Below, in pieces: positions 26,401-38,740 of a stretch of DNA of 64,000 bases. Position 1 is the first letter of the stretch. Each line of letters begins with the position of its first letter. A program made the translations under genes and the position numbers. The notes below the pieces were generated by a model. That model had not been told where the DNA came from and made no database searches. It saw nothing but the letters and a program-made list of their open reading frames with translations. This DNA comes from Daucus carota subsp. sativus (lineage: Eukaryota; Streptophyta; Magnoliopsida; Apiales; Apiaceae), in the NCBI RefSeq assembly GCF_001625215.2, contig NC_030384.2:45170390-45234389 (forward strand), in the 5' to 3' direction.

Positions 26401-26739
26401 CTACAAAAATTGAACAACATATTAGAAGCTTGGAAGCATAGCATTTTGTTAGTTCTTTTTTACAAGGATTGAGCATGTATCTAGTACTAGTTGGGGGCAA
26501 AATGAAAAATCTATTACCTATTACCTACTATAACATAATCAAATTTCACCAGCAGTGTTTTATAATTTGTACAATTAAACACAATCTGGAGGAGATGTCA
26601 TCATCAGGATGTACAGATGCACATGCATAGAAAGTTTATATCTTGACATGTCCTACCTTACAATCATAGTGCATTTTGACTATATCAACAAAAACAGTAA
26701 CAACACTCAAACATGAAACTGAAATCTTGAAAAGCTTAC
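26401..26739 (-). other. Probable 5'-UTR intron of the LRR pseudokinase gene
   Basis: On the minus strand the ATG at 26392 is preceded 8 bp upstream by a consensus acceptor (ttttgtag). A strong donor (gagag/gtaagc) lies at 26739. Removing the interval would give a spliced leader. I infer this from splice consensus only; another donor is possible. Confidence 0.4.
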
Positions 26740-27388
26740 CTCTCTCAGGAGCAAAAACCAAAGAAAACCCTGGCTTGAGGGTCTCTTTTGGAATGAGGTT
26801 TGAATCCCAGCTAAAGTAGTGTGCTGGAAATAGTAAGTAAAACCAAATAAACCACAGAAAGTCTCTGATGCAGCCCTTGATCAGAAACCTCCTAAAACCA
26901 ACTAAAAATGCTGGCTTTAGTGAACCACAAGCCTTAGGGAGCAAAAACCCAAAACAAAGATAACATCTTCAATCAAAAATTCCACTAACTAGCTGAAAAG
27001 ATTGAGACCCATTATGGAGAAAGTAAAGACCCGACCCTATAATGTACTGAACATGGAAGCTTTTGAGAAAGGGTGATTTACAGTGAAGAGACCACCAATT
27101 AAAAAAAGTGAAAAATGGTTAACAAAACCAAAAAAATGGTCAAGTATGGAAAAATAAAAAAAAAAGGGTGGTGAAGCATAAATCAAGAAACCGACAGACT
27201 CTTCAAACACGTTATCATTTTCAGTGCTTTGGATTTGAGGGACTCACTTCATCACATTATAGTGAAGTGAATGCATAAAAGTAGATAAAAGCAAAAGAGT
27301 TACAAAGATTCTCCCAGAACATATGTAACACCAACCCCTTTATTCCCCACACCTCCATTTCATCCCTTCGGTAGTGTGTACTAAAATA

Positions 27389-27507
27389 CTAACTAATTCT
27401 TGACGTCACATTTATTATTTTAATTTTTTACATATATTTTATAAATTTTTGTAGTTTTTAATATTTTTTGAAAAATTGACGTGATATATAAATTGAGACG
27501 GAGGGAG
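27389..27507. mobile_element. Stowaway-like MITE remnant
   Basis: The right end is gagacggagggag followed by TA, i.e. CTCCCTCCGTCTC on the other strand. The left end is degraded (ctaactaattcttgacg after TA). It sits in the upstream region of the LRR pseudokinase gene. Confidence 0.5.
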
Positions 27508-27840
27508 TATTATTTACGTAAAATTTTGGGGTTGGCATTTGGCAATAGATTTGTAAGACGAGATTAAAGTAGAGTGAGCTACTGAGCTTTAACTGTTTGG
27601 TTGAGTGGGTCTGGACAAGTTTGGCTTTTGCCTGTGTTTGTTTGTTTAGCTGAGCTGCTAAAGTGCAGGTACCCCATGTACATTGTCACTTCATTTCGTA
27701 TAGTTTACTTTTGCTAGTACACTTTCATTAATTGTAAGCAGTGAGAGTTCGTATTATTCCATAGACCATGGCTTATTCGATGAGTTCAAATTACACGGGC
27801 CACGATGTCTCTGCTCTCGGTCATGATATCTCAAAAAATC

Positions 27841-28106
27841 AGGGGCTGTTTGGGTAAGTGCAATAAATGGAGTAGAAGTTAGAAGCAGGGGCTGTTTGGG
27901 TAAGTGCAATAAATGGAGTAGAAGTTAGAAGCAAGATAAGACTTATAAGTGATTAAAGTGTTTGGGAAATAAGTAGAATCCCTGAAACAAAAGCTAGCAT
28001 TCCTAACTTTTTATAAGTGCTTCTTGACTTATTACACAAACGGTACGAATAAGTGCTCGTAACTTATAATCCAGAAGCTGGACTTATAAGCATTAAACAA
28101 ACACCC
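27841..28106. mobile_element. MITE-like element with a duplicated 5' end
   Basis: The element starts aggggctgtttgggtaagtg and ends with acttataagcattaaacaaa followed by caccc, which are weak inverted repeats. The first 46 bp are repeated exactly in tandem (27841-27886 and 27887-27932). No coding sequence or clear target duplication was seen, so the superfamily is open. It resembles 58008-58242, whose 5' end is also duplicated. Confidence 0.55.
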
Positions 28107-28109
28107 ACT

Positions 28110-28303
28110 CAGTATTGCAAAAAGCGGGAATCAGACTTAATCGGTGAAGTCACGGAATAAGGACTAATCAGAGATTAATTGAATTGATCGGGGATTAATC
28201 GGGTTGATCAGTGATTAATTGGAGATTTAATCAGTTCGACGAGTTACGGAACATGGATTAATCAGTTATTAGTCGTGATTAATCACCGACTTTTAGAACA
28301 GAG
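28110..28303. mobile_element. Degraded hAT-like MITE
   Basis: The left end cagtattgcaaaaagcggga matches the end of the 28873-29487 element, and the right part ccgacttttagaaca matches the other end. The interior carries the same AATCGG-type motifs. No target duplication is visible, so it is an old or broken copy. Confidence 0.55.
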
Positions 28304-28508
28304 CAAAAAAGGAATAAATTGATTGAGTTACTGATTCAGAATTTATATGAAGATTTATTATAAAGGGAAATTGAAATTTTTTAATTAAATTATAAATAAT
28401 CAATAAAATAATTTAAAATTAATCAGAAATTTTTAAATGAGTCAGAAAATTTTAAAATGCACACCTCCCAATGTGCATAGTGTATACAGCTCAATGTGTA
28501 CAGTGTAC

Positions 28509-29571
28509 TAGGGGTGTTAACGAAACGAATTCGAAACGAATACTATAGTTTTTGTATTTGTATTCGGTTTAAATATACATATTCGGATTTGTATTCGTTT
28601 ATTATCCGAATAGTTATTTGTATTCGTATTCGTATTCGGTTAAGTTCACGAACTATTCATATTCGTTTAAGGCACTCATTTAAAAGAAAATAAAAAAAAA
28701 ATAATTAAACTGCTGACACGTGACAAAAGTTATAAACTTCCATACTTCACCAATTCAAGCAAACTATAAAAAAGTCATCCAACTCAAATAATATAAAATT
28801 CAAAATACTGATTGAACAAACCTGGATAAACTAGAAGGTGTGACATTTTGTTTCTGATTTGTCGGTCTGTGGCAGTGTTCTAAAAGTCGGCGATTAATCG
28901 GGATTAATCGCCGATTAATCGCTGTTCGGTCGGCCACCGTCTCGATTAAGCGTTAATCGGTGAAAAAATCGTTTTTCTGAAAATCGGGATTAATCGGTCA
29001 AAAGTCGGGATTAATCGGAAAAAGTCGGTCAAAAATCGGTGAATTTAAAAAAATTAAAAATAAAAAGTAAAAAAATCTTAAAATTCTAAAATTTAATTTT
29101 AAATAAAACAAAAGGCACGGAAATGACAGAACACATAAATTAAAGTTGTTTTATTACCTTTCACTCTTTCAATATTAACTTTAAACTCTAATTACATAAA
29201 TTTGCAATATCTTCCCTCGCAGATTCAATCAAATTCAAGTTTATACATGAGATGACTGGACTTGTATATGCATATAAAGGCATGTTTTGTGTTATAAAAA
29301 ATCATTAATCTTTTGATTTTATATGACTATAAATTTATACTATATATAATTATATTAATATATATTATTTAAAAAATAATATTAAATTGATTACGATTAA
29401 TGATCCGATTAATCACTCCGATTATCCGATTAATCGCTAGACGGTGCTTTCACCGACTAAGTCCGATTCCCGCTTTTTACAACACTGGTCTGTGGCTATA
29501 ACTAGAAGAACTCCCCTTACCAGTACATAATCTTATTAAATAAAAATATAATATTTTTATATATAATATAA

Positions 29572-29610
<39 letters not shown>

Positions 29611-29798
29611 AATTTCCGAATAATTAAGCGAATAGCGAATACGAATATTTATCTATTCGAATTTGTATTCGTTAACAAACCGAATATTTTTTAAGATTTG
29701 AATTCGTATTTGTATTTGTTAACAAACGAATACGAATAATGTTAAACGAATTCGAATACCGAATATTTCATTAAATATTCGTTTCGTTAACAGCCCTA
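28509..29798. mobile_element. hAT-like MITE hosting a nested transposon
   Basis: The terminal repeats are TAGGGGTGTTAACGAAACGA (left) and TAGGGCTGTTAACGAAACGA (right, complement). The perfect 8-bp target duplication cagtgtac lies at 28501-28508 and 29799-29806. The arms are rich in ATTCGTATTCG-type motifs that pair with each other. It is 1,290 bp as seen and about 667 bp without the nested insertion at 28873-29487 and its duplicated octamer. There is no transposase. The short frame inside it is not a gene. Confidence 0.88.
28873..29487. mobile_element. hAT-like MITE nested in 28509-29798 (615 bp)
   Basis: The ends CAGTGTTCTAAAAGTCGG and CAGTGTTGTAAAAAGCGG (complement) are flanked by the perfect octamer gtctgtgg at 28865-28872 and 29488-29495. 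The subterminal regions are packed with GATTAATCGG motifs; the centre is AT-rich. It is the longest and best-preserved copy of the family that also includes 9239-9596. Confidence 0.92.
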
Positions 29799-30152
29799 CA
29801 GTGTACAGAGCTTGAAGAAACTTGACATAGCACATGAGATATATGAACCTTGGGAATTGGGATTATACATTAAATTAGGAATGATAGGATTGTCCATTAG
29901 ATTAGGAATGACTAGACACTTGTTGAACTCGATCGGATATTTTATAAGGGTTTGGCTAGTGTGTGTCCATGGGCACATGCTAAGCACTAACATTTATAAA
30001 ATTGGAGAGTTTTGATTGGTGTGGTTGTTGCAACTACAGGAGGTCCATCATTATTAAAGAAGTTAAGCCAATAGAAATCATCCAAATTCATAAATTTTGG
30101 TGCTTAGTGTGTGCCCATGGGCACACCATAGAGAAACCGATTTTATAAATGG

Positions 30153-31364
30153 GAAAATAGATTTTTTTGCCACCCAACTTATTATTTGTTTAGAAACCTA
30201 CCACTGAACTATAATTTTTTTCTTTTTTGTCACTAATGTTAGGTTCGGACTTTTTTTTGTCACTAACGTTAGGTTCGGATTTGATTATTAACACTATGTT
30301 ATTTTTTTAGCATTATTAAAATATAATGTTAGTCTGCAATATAATGGCGATCTGATATGTGTCTATATCTTTATATGTAGTGTCGTAGGTAGTTTACCTT
30401 GGAGGACGAGACTTATATACGCATTTTGAGACTCAAAAAATTTCTTTATTTTATTTTTTCTGAATAAAATTTAATGTTGATTTTTTAACCTTAAAAAAAC
30501 ATTGGATTTTTTTTTGTCACTGACGTTATGTTTTGATTTAATTATTAACAATGTTATTTTTTAGCATTATAAAAATATAGTGGTAGTCTGTAATATTATG
30601 GTGATATGATATGTGTCTATAACATTATATACAGTCATATATATGTCCCCTAGCTAGTTTATCTTGAAGTACGAGAGTTTAACATGCATTTTAAGAACTT
30701 AAAAAATTTAGTTTTATAAATTATTTTAAGACTCCACAAAAATATAGTATCACTTGACTTTATAGTTCTTTACCACTACTTGTCACGTATTTTAAGGTTA
30801 CCACTTTTTATAAATATAGTTCCATAAGTTAATTTTAAGATTTCCTTTCTGAGTAAAAAAATCCGTACTCCCGTCCTCCAATATAAACCTAGGAGTTAGG
30901 ACACATATGGAGTACTACATATAAAGATATAGACACAGATCACCATTATATTGCAGAGTACTGAAAAATAGATTTCCGAAAAATATCGTTTAGATGGTCA
31001 GAAAATTTAAATAAAGGTTTGATTTTAATTAAATATAATAAAATTTCCCAAAATGCTCCTGCAAAAGTTAACGGTAACGGCAGAAGATAACAGAAAGGAT
31101 GCAAAGTGTCTACGGGTTAAAAGTAAGGGACTGCATAGTGTTTATTCCAAAACTATTAGGTACAATGCGCAACATGCTAAAATTAAAGGGGTGCCAAATA
31201 ACTCTAAAAAGAATAACATAGTGTTAATAATCCAATCCGAACCTAACGTTAGTGACAAAAAAAAATCCGAACCTAACATTAGTGGCAAAAAAGAAAAAAA
31301 TTATAGTTCACTGGTAGGTTTCTAAACAAATAATAAGTTGGGTGGTAAAAAGATCTATTTTCCC
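30153..31364. mobile_element. Mutator-like non-autonomous element, copy 1 (1,212 bp)
   Basis: It begins GGGAAAATAGATTTTTTTGC and ends in its near complement. The inverted repeats run for about 150 bp and contain an internal doublet of GTCACTAACGTTAGGTTCGG. A perfect 9-bp duplication, tttataaat, flanks it (30144-30152 and 31365-31373), the size typical of Mutator-like elements. No transposase frame was seen. A second copy in opposite orientation is at 56488-57929. Confidence 0.88.
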
Positions 31365-31396
31365 TTTATAAATTTGTTAAAATCTTAATTTTTTTA

Positions 31397-31786
31397 GAGC
31401 ATCTCCGACGTTGGTTATAATCGTTGGCTAAATGAGACATGTAGGACATTATGTAAAATTTGCTGAACCTGTAAGACATTTTGCTTCAATGGTATTGGCT
31501 ATATTGGTTGGTTATAATTTAAAAATAGTATGTTATTAATATTTTAGATTGTTAAAATAGAATATATCAGTTCAATATGGTAATAAATGATGTGCAATCT
31601 TCCTACAGATTTCTTACAGACCTGTAGAGGTTCGACAAATTTAGCCATCCATAGAAGGTTGGCTAAATTTATAGACAACAGCTGAGCATGGTTGGAGTTG
31701 AGTTTTTCGAGCTGTTGGATAAATTTTTTTATTTTAGATATGTCAACTCACCTTTTAGCCAAGGGTTTTCAATAGTTGGAGTACTC
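31397..31786. mobile_element. Tourist/Harbinger-like MITE (390 bp)
   Basis: The ends GAGCATCTCCGACG and GAGTACTCCAACTA (complement) are imperfect inverted repeats. The trinucleotide TTA lies on both sides (31394-31396 and 31787-31789), as expected for PIF/Harbinger insertions. The interior has paired ttggctaaa motifs. It is 32 bp from the end of the preceding element. Confidence 0.75.
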
Positions 31787-32112
31787 TTAGTAATTAGAAT
31801 TAAATATATCTGAATCTAATGGATAAAAAAAAAAATTAAATCTGGGTAGAGCAGATTTTTGCGAGTGAGACCATATATAATATCAAAAAAAAAAAAAAAT
31901 CTTGCAATCTTATTAGAACGTGTTATAATAGAGGGTGAGCTGAATAAATGATTTTGGACAAGAAAATTAATTTAGACACGCCTTGGTGAGTTTATGCGCA
32001 AACCTACTTTTGGTTTTTTTTGCAGAGGAATTCACAACTTTTACCTTTTTTTCAGATAGTATTATCACTTATAAATTTTAATCTATTTCTTATTTTTAAT
32101 TATTTTTTTATT

Positions 32113-32719
32113 GGGAAAATTAATTCTAAAGTCCCTGAACTATAGGCGTTTTTTTTCTGAACTATAAATGTCAATTCATAAGTAATTCAACTCTTAATTT
32201 TTTCCTATCTGGGTCCTTCCGCTAGGTCTGGTTTGACGCCGTTAGTTTTTCTTAAGTTCATGAGAATCAAAGATAACTTTGAAGGTGATTTCGGTATCCA
32301 AATTTGAAGCTTGAGTAATCAAATTGCTCGTTTTTCAATCCCCTATCCATCTATACCATCAAAATTTAGTTTGGTAATTTCCGAATTTTGAGTTGAATAT
32401 TAGTTTTCATTTTAATAGCTTTTATTCGAATTATAATGATGTAGATTGATAGATCGTGTGATTATTGAGCATGTTCATATAATTTTTGTGATTTTTAATG
32501 TTCAAATTAGCCTCGTCAGAAAATTCAAGCTCACCGGATTTGAACTTTTCCGACCAAGTTCGCCGGAAAAACTAACGACGTCAAACCAGATCTAACAGAA
32601 GGACCCAGGGAGGAAAAACATCAAAACATCAAGAGTTGAATTATTTATGAATTGACATTTATAGTTCAGGGACCTAGGCTAAAAATTGTTTATAGTTCAG
32701 GGATTTTAAAATTAATTTT
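32113..32719. mobile_element. Long-TIR (Mutator-like) element
   Basis: The left arm gggaaaattaattctaaagt continues with ccctgaactata. The right arm is its near complement, and pairing extends over about 100 bp, including GACCCAG and aattgacatttatagttcag. The possible 9-bp duplication ttttttatt (32104-32112 and 32720-32728) falls in a T-rich tract, so it is weak evidence. There is no coding capacity. Confidence 0.7.
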
Positions 32720-33816
32720 TTTTTTATTTTAAACAAAAAGTATATTTTTTTTTTAAATTATCCGGGCCGCCATCACGCCATGTATTGATTTATGAGTGGG
32801 AGGTGGATCATGTGTTCTTCAAAAGAAATATGCGCGCAGATTTACCTGCTAGCACACAATTGCCAAATGAAAAAAGCATTATAGGCCACAGTATTTGATA
32901 ATATAAGCACTTTAATTAATTTATTCAAATCCCACTTAATTTAACCAAGTTGGGAGATAACCACATGTTTCAGACCATTTCCTTCCTGTCATTTTCTCCT
33001 CTTCTTTACTCCTTGCGGTATTCAACAATATCATATAATGATATTTTAGACGCAACGAGAACTTATTTTTAATCTGATTAAATTTATTGATACGTTATAA
33101 GTCTTTTAATATTATAATAAAATACAATAAAGTTAAATGGTATACATCTTCTTATAAAAATCAAACTTTAAAAATCAAAAACACTTTTCAACTTCTCATA
33201 TTTTATCATTTTTAAGTTTCGTCAAATATATCTATTATACATAAAGACAGTATAATCTGAAACAACTAATTTCCTCATTTCTAAAAATTTAATTATTAAA
33301 CCGAAAAGCATATCAAATATCTTCTAAGATTTATATAATAAAATTTTAATATATGTAAGTACAAACCGTCGAAGAAGAATCTATGAGCATGATGCTCCTG
33401 GTCCCAACCATCACAAAGAGTTCTTAAATAGTCTACAGAGTTCCGGGCCAAGACCCAGTTCCATGGTTTTTATTGGATTAGATCAATTTGTTTCAAGAAA
33501 AATGGCCTAGTGGGCTTCCATTGTTAGGCCGATTGCAACATATAATAACCCCAGCATGAAGGCGGTGCAGTATCTCCATGCATCATTTGATAAACAACGG
33601 TAGCAATCGAACGAGACTTTATGAAAGGACCAACATAGCATAACATATTTAAACAGCACATTCATGACAAAAGTAGATGGTCCGGATAACTCAGGTAAGA
33701 GTTTTACAACATTTAATGTACAAGACATAACATTGCCACAAACAGAGTTTGACAAAGACAACAACTAGAGATAAAGATAAACTACGATAGCACACTCTAG
33801 CTATCTAGAAATGAAA

Positions 33817-36019
33817 CTAAGGAGCAGTTTCAATTATCTCAGGTCCCATGTAATGAACTCCATACATCACCGCCTCATTTGGCATCTCGATCTCTTCCAG
33901 CCATCCATAGGACTCGGCCTCTTCTTCGTTGATCAAGCTTCCTTTACGCGCCTCTACACAAATGAAATAATGCATATTTAGATAATTTAACCTGACTCTG
34001 ATATCACATTGAGAATCAATCAATCTAAAATCTTAAGGTGTTAGAGGAAGGTCTCAAATGAATCTTATGTTATATTTTAACGGATAATATTATTTTCAAC
34101 TGATGAGAAGAAAGATAGAAGAAGTTGCATACTTGGCAATGCAGAGTAGGGAATGTCGTTGTAGTACGTGCTATCGCGACCCTCTTCTAGGGAATAGGGG
34201 GGACCAATGACATCAAGGATTGCACAAGGTGTTACAGCTCTGAACTCATGGATGTTGCCCCCAGAAGTCGGATACAGGACAGATGTGTCGCATGGGGCTG
34301 AGAGAATACCGTTTGCTTTCAGCTTTGCCAGTCTGACTGCAATGAGCATCCGTTCATTTAAGTTCAGTAACTAAAGTTAATGATCCTAGATAAATTTCAT
34401 TTGTGTCATGCTCTTGAAAATATCATGCCTCAACTTACATTTAGAAGGAGGTGTAGACGAGTCCTCGGATTCAGCCTGATCAACCCAGTCATATGCTTTG
34501 ACGTGCATTGTGCCTATTAAAAGCTTGCTGAACACGGTCATCCCCGGGTGGTTATGCAGAGGAATGACAGCATTTGTAGGCAGGAAAAAGATGCAAAGCT
34601 GCATGCACAGTGAAGGAAACACATCAGTGAAATTACTACGAAATTAGTTTCAATTATAAAAAACTGTTAGAATACAAAATGATCTTAAGCCCTCCTCCTA
34701 ACACTACGAGGTCTTGGGAGAATTGGTCACTTAACATCAGTTGTATTAGAAATACAAAATACATCACAATGTTGTTCATCATACCGAGAATTTCTTGCAT
34801 TCATATAGGCTGGTGTATCCGACTCTTGGAACCCCCTCAAAAGCAGCAGCTGGGTTGAAGAACTTAATCTCCGGACACAGACCTACATCCTCAGGCACCA
34901 TGCTATCTGCAAATTAATAAAAGACTAGTAGTTAGTTATGTTTGTAATTTGTAACAAGATGTAGACTCGAGTTCGTTATGCTTTGAATTGTAGTATATGC
35001 ATATGCAATTTACAAAAGGCTGTAAGAGGTAAGTTCGTAACCAGATGAAAAAGGCAAAAGATCATAAAAAACAAGGACAAAAACGCGACTCTTGCATCAT
35101 GCATCACAACTTAATTTGCTTCCTGCGTCATTTTTAGTTAGCTGGCAAGACTTTAAGAGAAATCATTCAAATTGCATATTACCAATATGACTTATATCAG
35201 AAAAAATGATAATAATAGTATATCCCACTAGAAAATAAATATTATTACACAATCAAATCGTAAGAAAATGTTCCTGATAAAATCATAAAAGAGATGTTGG
35301 GAATGGAAAACGTTGCAGCGGAAGTACTCTTTAATTAGATCTGTAGAAGTGATCAAATTTACTTTGTATACAACAATTAAAATTTTAAAATTAGAATATA
35401 ATTCTTTTTTATCAAGCCATTCATCAATAGTCAGTAATAAAGGTATGTTTCATAGACCACAAAATATTTAGTAACTTTTGATGTAGCCACTCCTTGCAAT
35501 CCAAGAACACCACCTTTATGTTACACATCCCTACATCAAACTACTGTGCTATATATATTGTTGATGAACTAGTAACATTGTGTTCAGTTTTTCATTAATA
35601 CAGACTTAAATCATATATGGACAAGATAAGAAAACAAGAATAAGATGATAAAAATATATATCAAGAAATCAGAATGCACAAAATCTATCTGCAAAGTCTA
35701 GTTCATAAGTTTACACAGCTAAAATAATGTAAATAGACCAAAGAAATGACTAACCAAGAATGTGTGCGAGTGCTTGGACATCAGACAGATGTAAATCAGC
35801 AACACCTTCACTTCTGAACACATCTTTACAGGTTCCATATAATCTTTGCAATAAACTGGTTGACGATGCGATCTGCAACTCCTTTGATCTTGTGATCTCC
35901 ACCTCTTTTGATCTGTTAGTCCCCTTGCATCTCTTCTCTTTCTTAGCAATCTTACTATTATTTTTACATTTAGGCGGTTTAGAGGATTCTTTGCTTGATT
36001 TTGCAACTCTGGTAGTCAT
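33817..36019 (-). CDS. PCO: Plant cysteine oxidase (PCO)
   Basis: Non-haem iron dioxygenase that oxidises N-terminal cysteine of target proteins such as group VII ERFs, acting as an oxygen sensor for the N-degron pathway. Five coding exons in minus order: 36019-35755, 34906-34785, 34598-34439, 34336-34133, 33953-33817. All junctions are GT-AG and in frame, giving 295 residues. The iron-binding HNHPGMTVF (H144, H146) and the third His in [20 protein letters not shown] (H212) are present. Other family blocks are [33 protein letters not shown] and the C-terminal YMGPEII. The N terminus is a Lys-rich extension. The ATG at 36019 is preceded by an acceptor at 36038-36039, so a 5'-UTR intron is likely. 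I favour the PCO1/2/3 subgroup from the C-terminal half but do not assign a number. Confidence 0.93.
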
Positions 36020-37906
36020 TTCTGTGTAACTTTTGTTCTGATAAAACATAAAATTTACAAGAAACACATATGTTATCAATGAGAACTGAAGATGAAGGAT
36101 AGAATGTGAATGTGATATGGATAAAAAAAATTAAACGTTCATATATAACAGTGTATAGCAGAAACGGATGGTAAAAACCAGGGGCCACCTTTGGATTTTT
36201 TCGGGACAGGTGTCTAGACCGGACTTCAGCAGGTATCAGAGAGGAGGTGTGTATGTCGCCCAAAGTTTGCGTTAAAACAAGTTTTCCATCCACTGTTTCG
36301 AGACCTGGTATACAATCGTAGCATTCTGTAATACTAATTATAGGTGCGTATTTCTTTAATTTGTACACCGAATGTCTATGCCACCGTATACTCCTCGGTT
36401 CCCCTGGATTTTTGATATCGAGACGGAGCTCAACACGTATTTTAAAATTCTTAAAAAATATAATTTGATAAATAAAGGTTTAATATTTAAAATTTCATAA
36501 AGTTATAAAATTGATACTTTTCATTTTGAAGATAATAAAATTGACCCTTTATATTAGTCTTTCCATTCTTAGGTATTTGTTTTTTGATTTTTTGATTGAA
36601 ATTATTTGATTATATAATTAAAAATATCATTTTAAAAATATAAAATCGATACTTTTGTTCAACAAAAAGATATGTTTAAAAAAACAATTTTATCCATGTG
36701 ATCAGACTACCTTAAATGCGTGCTAAAAAGTCAAATAAACATATATTCATGCAAAAACTAAAGGAGTATTATATTATAAAATATAATATACTTTATTTTT
36801 TTTCAATATATTAGTTTTTCCGTTAAATAAAATTTCCCGTATCATACGCTTTGTTCAATATAATATTTTTAAGTTTAATCTCCGTATTTATAAGACTCTC
36901 ATAATTCTATACTATAAATAAACTAAATTCAATTATTGGTATTTATGTTTATAAAAGTTTAGTTATATTTTTTATAGTTAATACAACTATTTTGGTTAAA
37001 ATTAAAAATAATATAATAATTTTTATTTTCTAATATGAATGAACCTGACTAAAATGATTAATAATTTGAAGCAGAGGTACTTCACAATATAACTTTAACT
37101 CTATTATTCATTTTTCAAAAAAAAGGTACAATTTTATCTTGTCCATTTATAATATAAGTGATTTATAACTCGTGCAATGTAAAAGTATTTTTCATTACAC
37201 TTTTTTCAATATATATTAATAGTTTTATATAATCTAAATATATCTTATGTTGATGATAAATTATAATTTTTAATTAAATTAAAATAAATATATTAATATG
37301 TTTATTTATATTTTAAAACTAAATAATATATATAAACATAATTTTAATATGTTATTGACAAAATTAGAATTTTAAATCTTTTGTAATATGAGAAATAATG
37401 ATATATAATATTCAATCTAATATTTTTAATCAATTTGAGTCAAGCGATGTACCATACTACAAACGAATGATTAAAATTTTAACACATTTAATTTTAATAA
37501 TATAATATAAATGTGAAATTTTAATTTTACACTTCCAAGGAATCAAAATTTGGGAGATTAAAACGAGGATAAAGATACACGTCTCGTTTTTTTTTCATAC
37601 ATTTAAAGCATAAAAATCATATTTAAACAAAATTATTTTATATAAAGTTCATATCAAATAAAATTCTAAAATATGAATTTTAGTTTTATGAAAAAATTAT
37701 ACTTTTGTATCAAATATAGCTATTATCTTTATAAATATTAATATACGTGTCAAAAAATCAAACAAAGGTTAAAATGTGAAAAAACAACTTTTTAATGCAA
37801 ACTTAGAATTGGCTGGATTATGTTTGGAGCCTTGACAAGGCTCTGGACCCTGGTGATAAGAAGTCATCGAATAAAAAAAATCTAAGAAATAATAAGTGTT
37901 CATCGT
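36020..37906. other. AT-rich upstream and intergenic DNA
   Basis: The first 350 bp probably include the PCO leader and its 5'-UTR intron (acceptor at 36038-36039, a possible donor at 36188). The rest, to about 37.9 kb, is very AT-rich and I could support no gene, RNA or bounded transposon in it. Confidence 0.5.
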
Positions 37907-38156
37907 GGGATGCCATAAATGAAGGGACCTGATCTGATGGATGAAATCCGGTTTTCATACACACAAACACGCACATATATGGGTTTCATCCACTACAACC
38001 ACCTTGAATTACAAACCGAAAACCAGTGATCGGGATGCCATAAATGGAAGGACCTGATTTGATGGATGAAATTCAGTTTTCATACACACAAACACACACA
38101 TACATGGGTTTCATCCACTTCAACCACCTTGAATTACAAACCGGAAACCAGTGATT
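37907..38156. repeat. Tandem duplication of a 125-bp unit
   Basis: Two consecutive copies (37907-38031 and 38032-38156) begin gggatgccataaatg and end aaaccagtgat plus one base. They differ at roughly a dozen positions, so the duplication is not recent. Each contains an (AC)n run followed by gggtttcatccact. No frame or promoter feature is evident. Confidence 0.85.
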
Positions 38157-38740
38157 GGGACATTTATATTAACTGATTATTCAGTTCTATGACTGAGCCC
38201 CATTCCAACTTCCTTCTTTCTTCGATCACTATCATCCTCGTTTACCCTCATTAATTAACAATTGTTGTTAATCTACTACAAAAATGGGTTATAAATTAAC
38301 TTATTAAAATAAATAATATGAATATATAAAATAAAGAGAGTTGGGGAAGAGAAAATTGGTGGAAAAAATGACTGAATAAGAATAAGATTGTCGAAAACAT
38401 GAACTTGAAAAAGACGCCACATAAGATCAGAGAAAGGGAAGGTAATAGGAAGTAAGAAGGGGATGGGTGGAGCTGCGTGCGTGGTGGCGGGACTCAGGTT
38501 GGGACGAGTTGCGCGGTGGCGGCAGTAATGATTGCATCATGACAACGAGGTTGTGAGAGTGATAATCGGGTGGATTTGTGGCTACAACGAGGGGTGATAG
38601 CGCTAGTGACTAGGTGGCAACGTGGAGTGTAAAATGGAGTAAAAAAAATTGTTCTTTACTGATTATATTCAAATAGTTAATATTTATTTTTTATTTATAA
38701 ACTTATATTGGTTTGTATTCGATCATACATATATATATAG

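Noticed and set aside
26636-26944. 102-codon minus-strand frame upstream of the LRR gene
   Set aside because: Overlaps the inferred 5' leader and intron; no conserved domain and no continuity with the receptor frame.
28496-28693. 65-codon plus-strand frame rich in Ile, Arg and Tyr
   Set aside because: Lies in the arm of a hAT-like MITE and is made of ATTCGTATTCG-type repeats.
31053-31325. 90-codon plus-strand frame
   Set aside because: Entirely within the right half of the Mutator-like element; the end of the peptide reads the terminal repeat.
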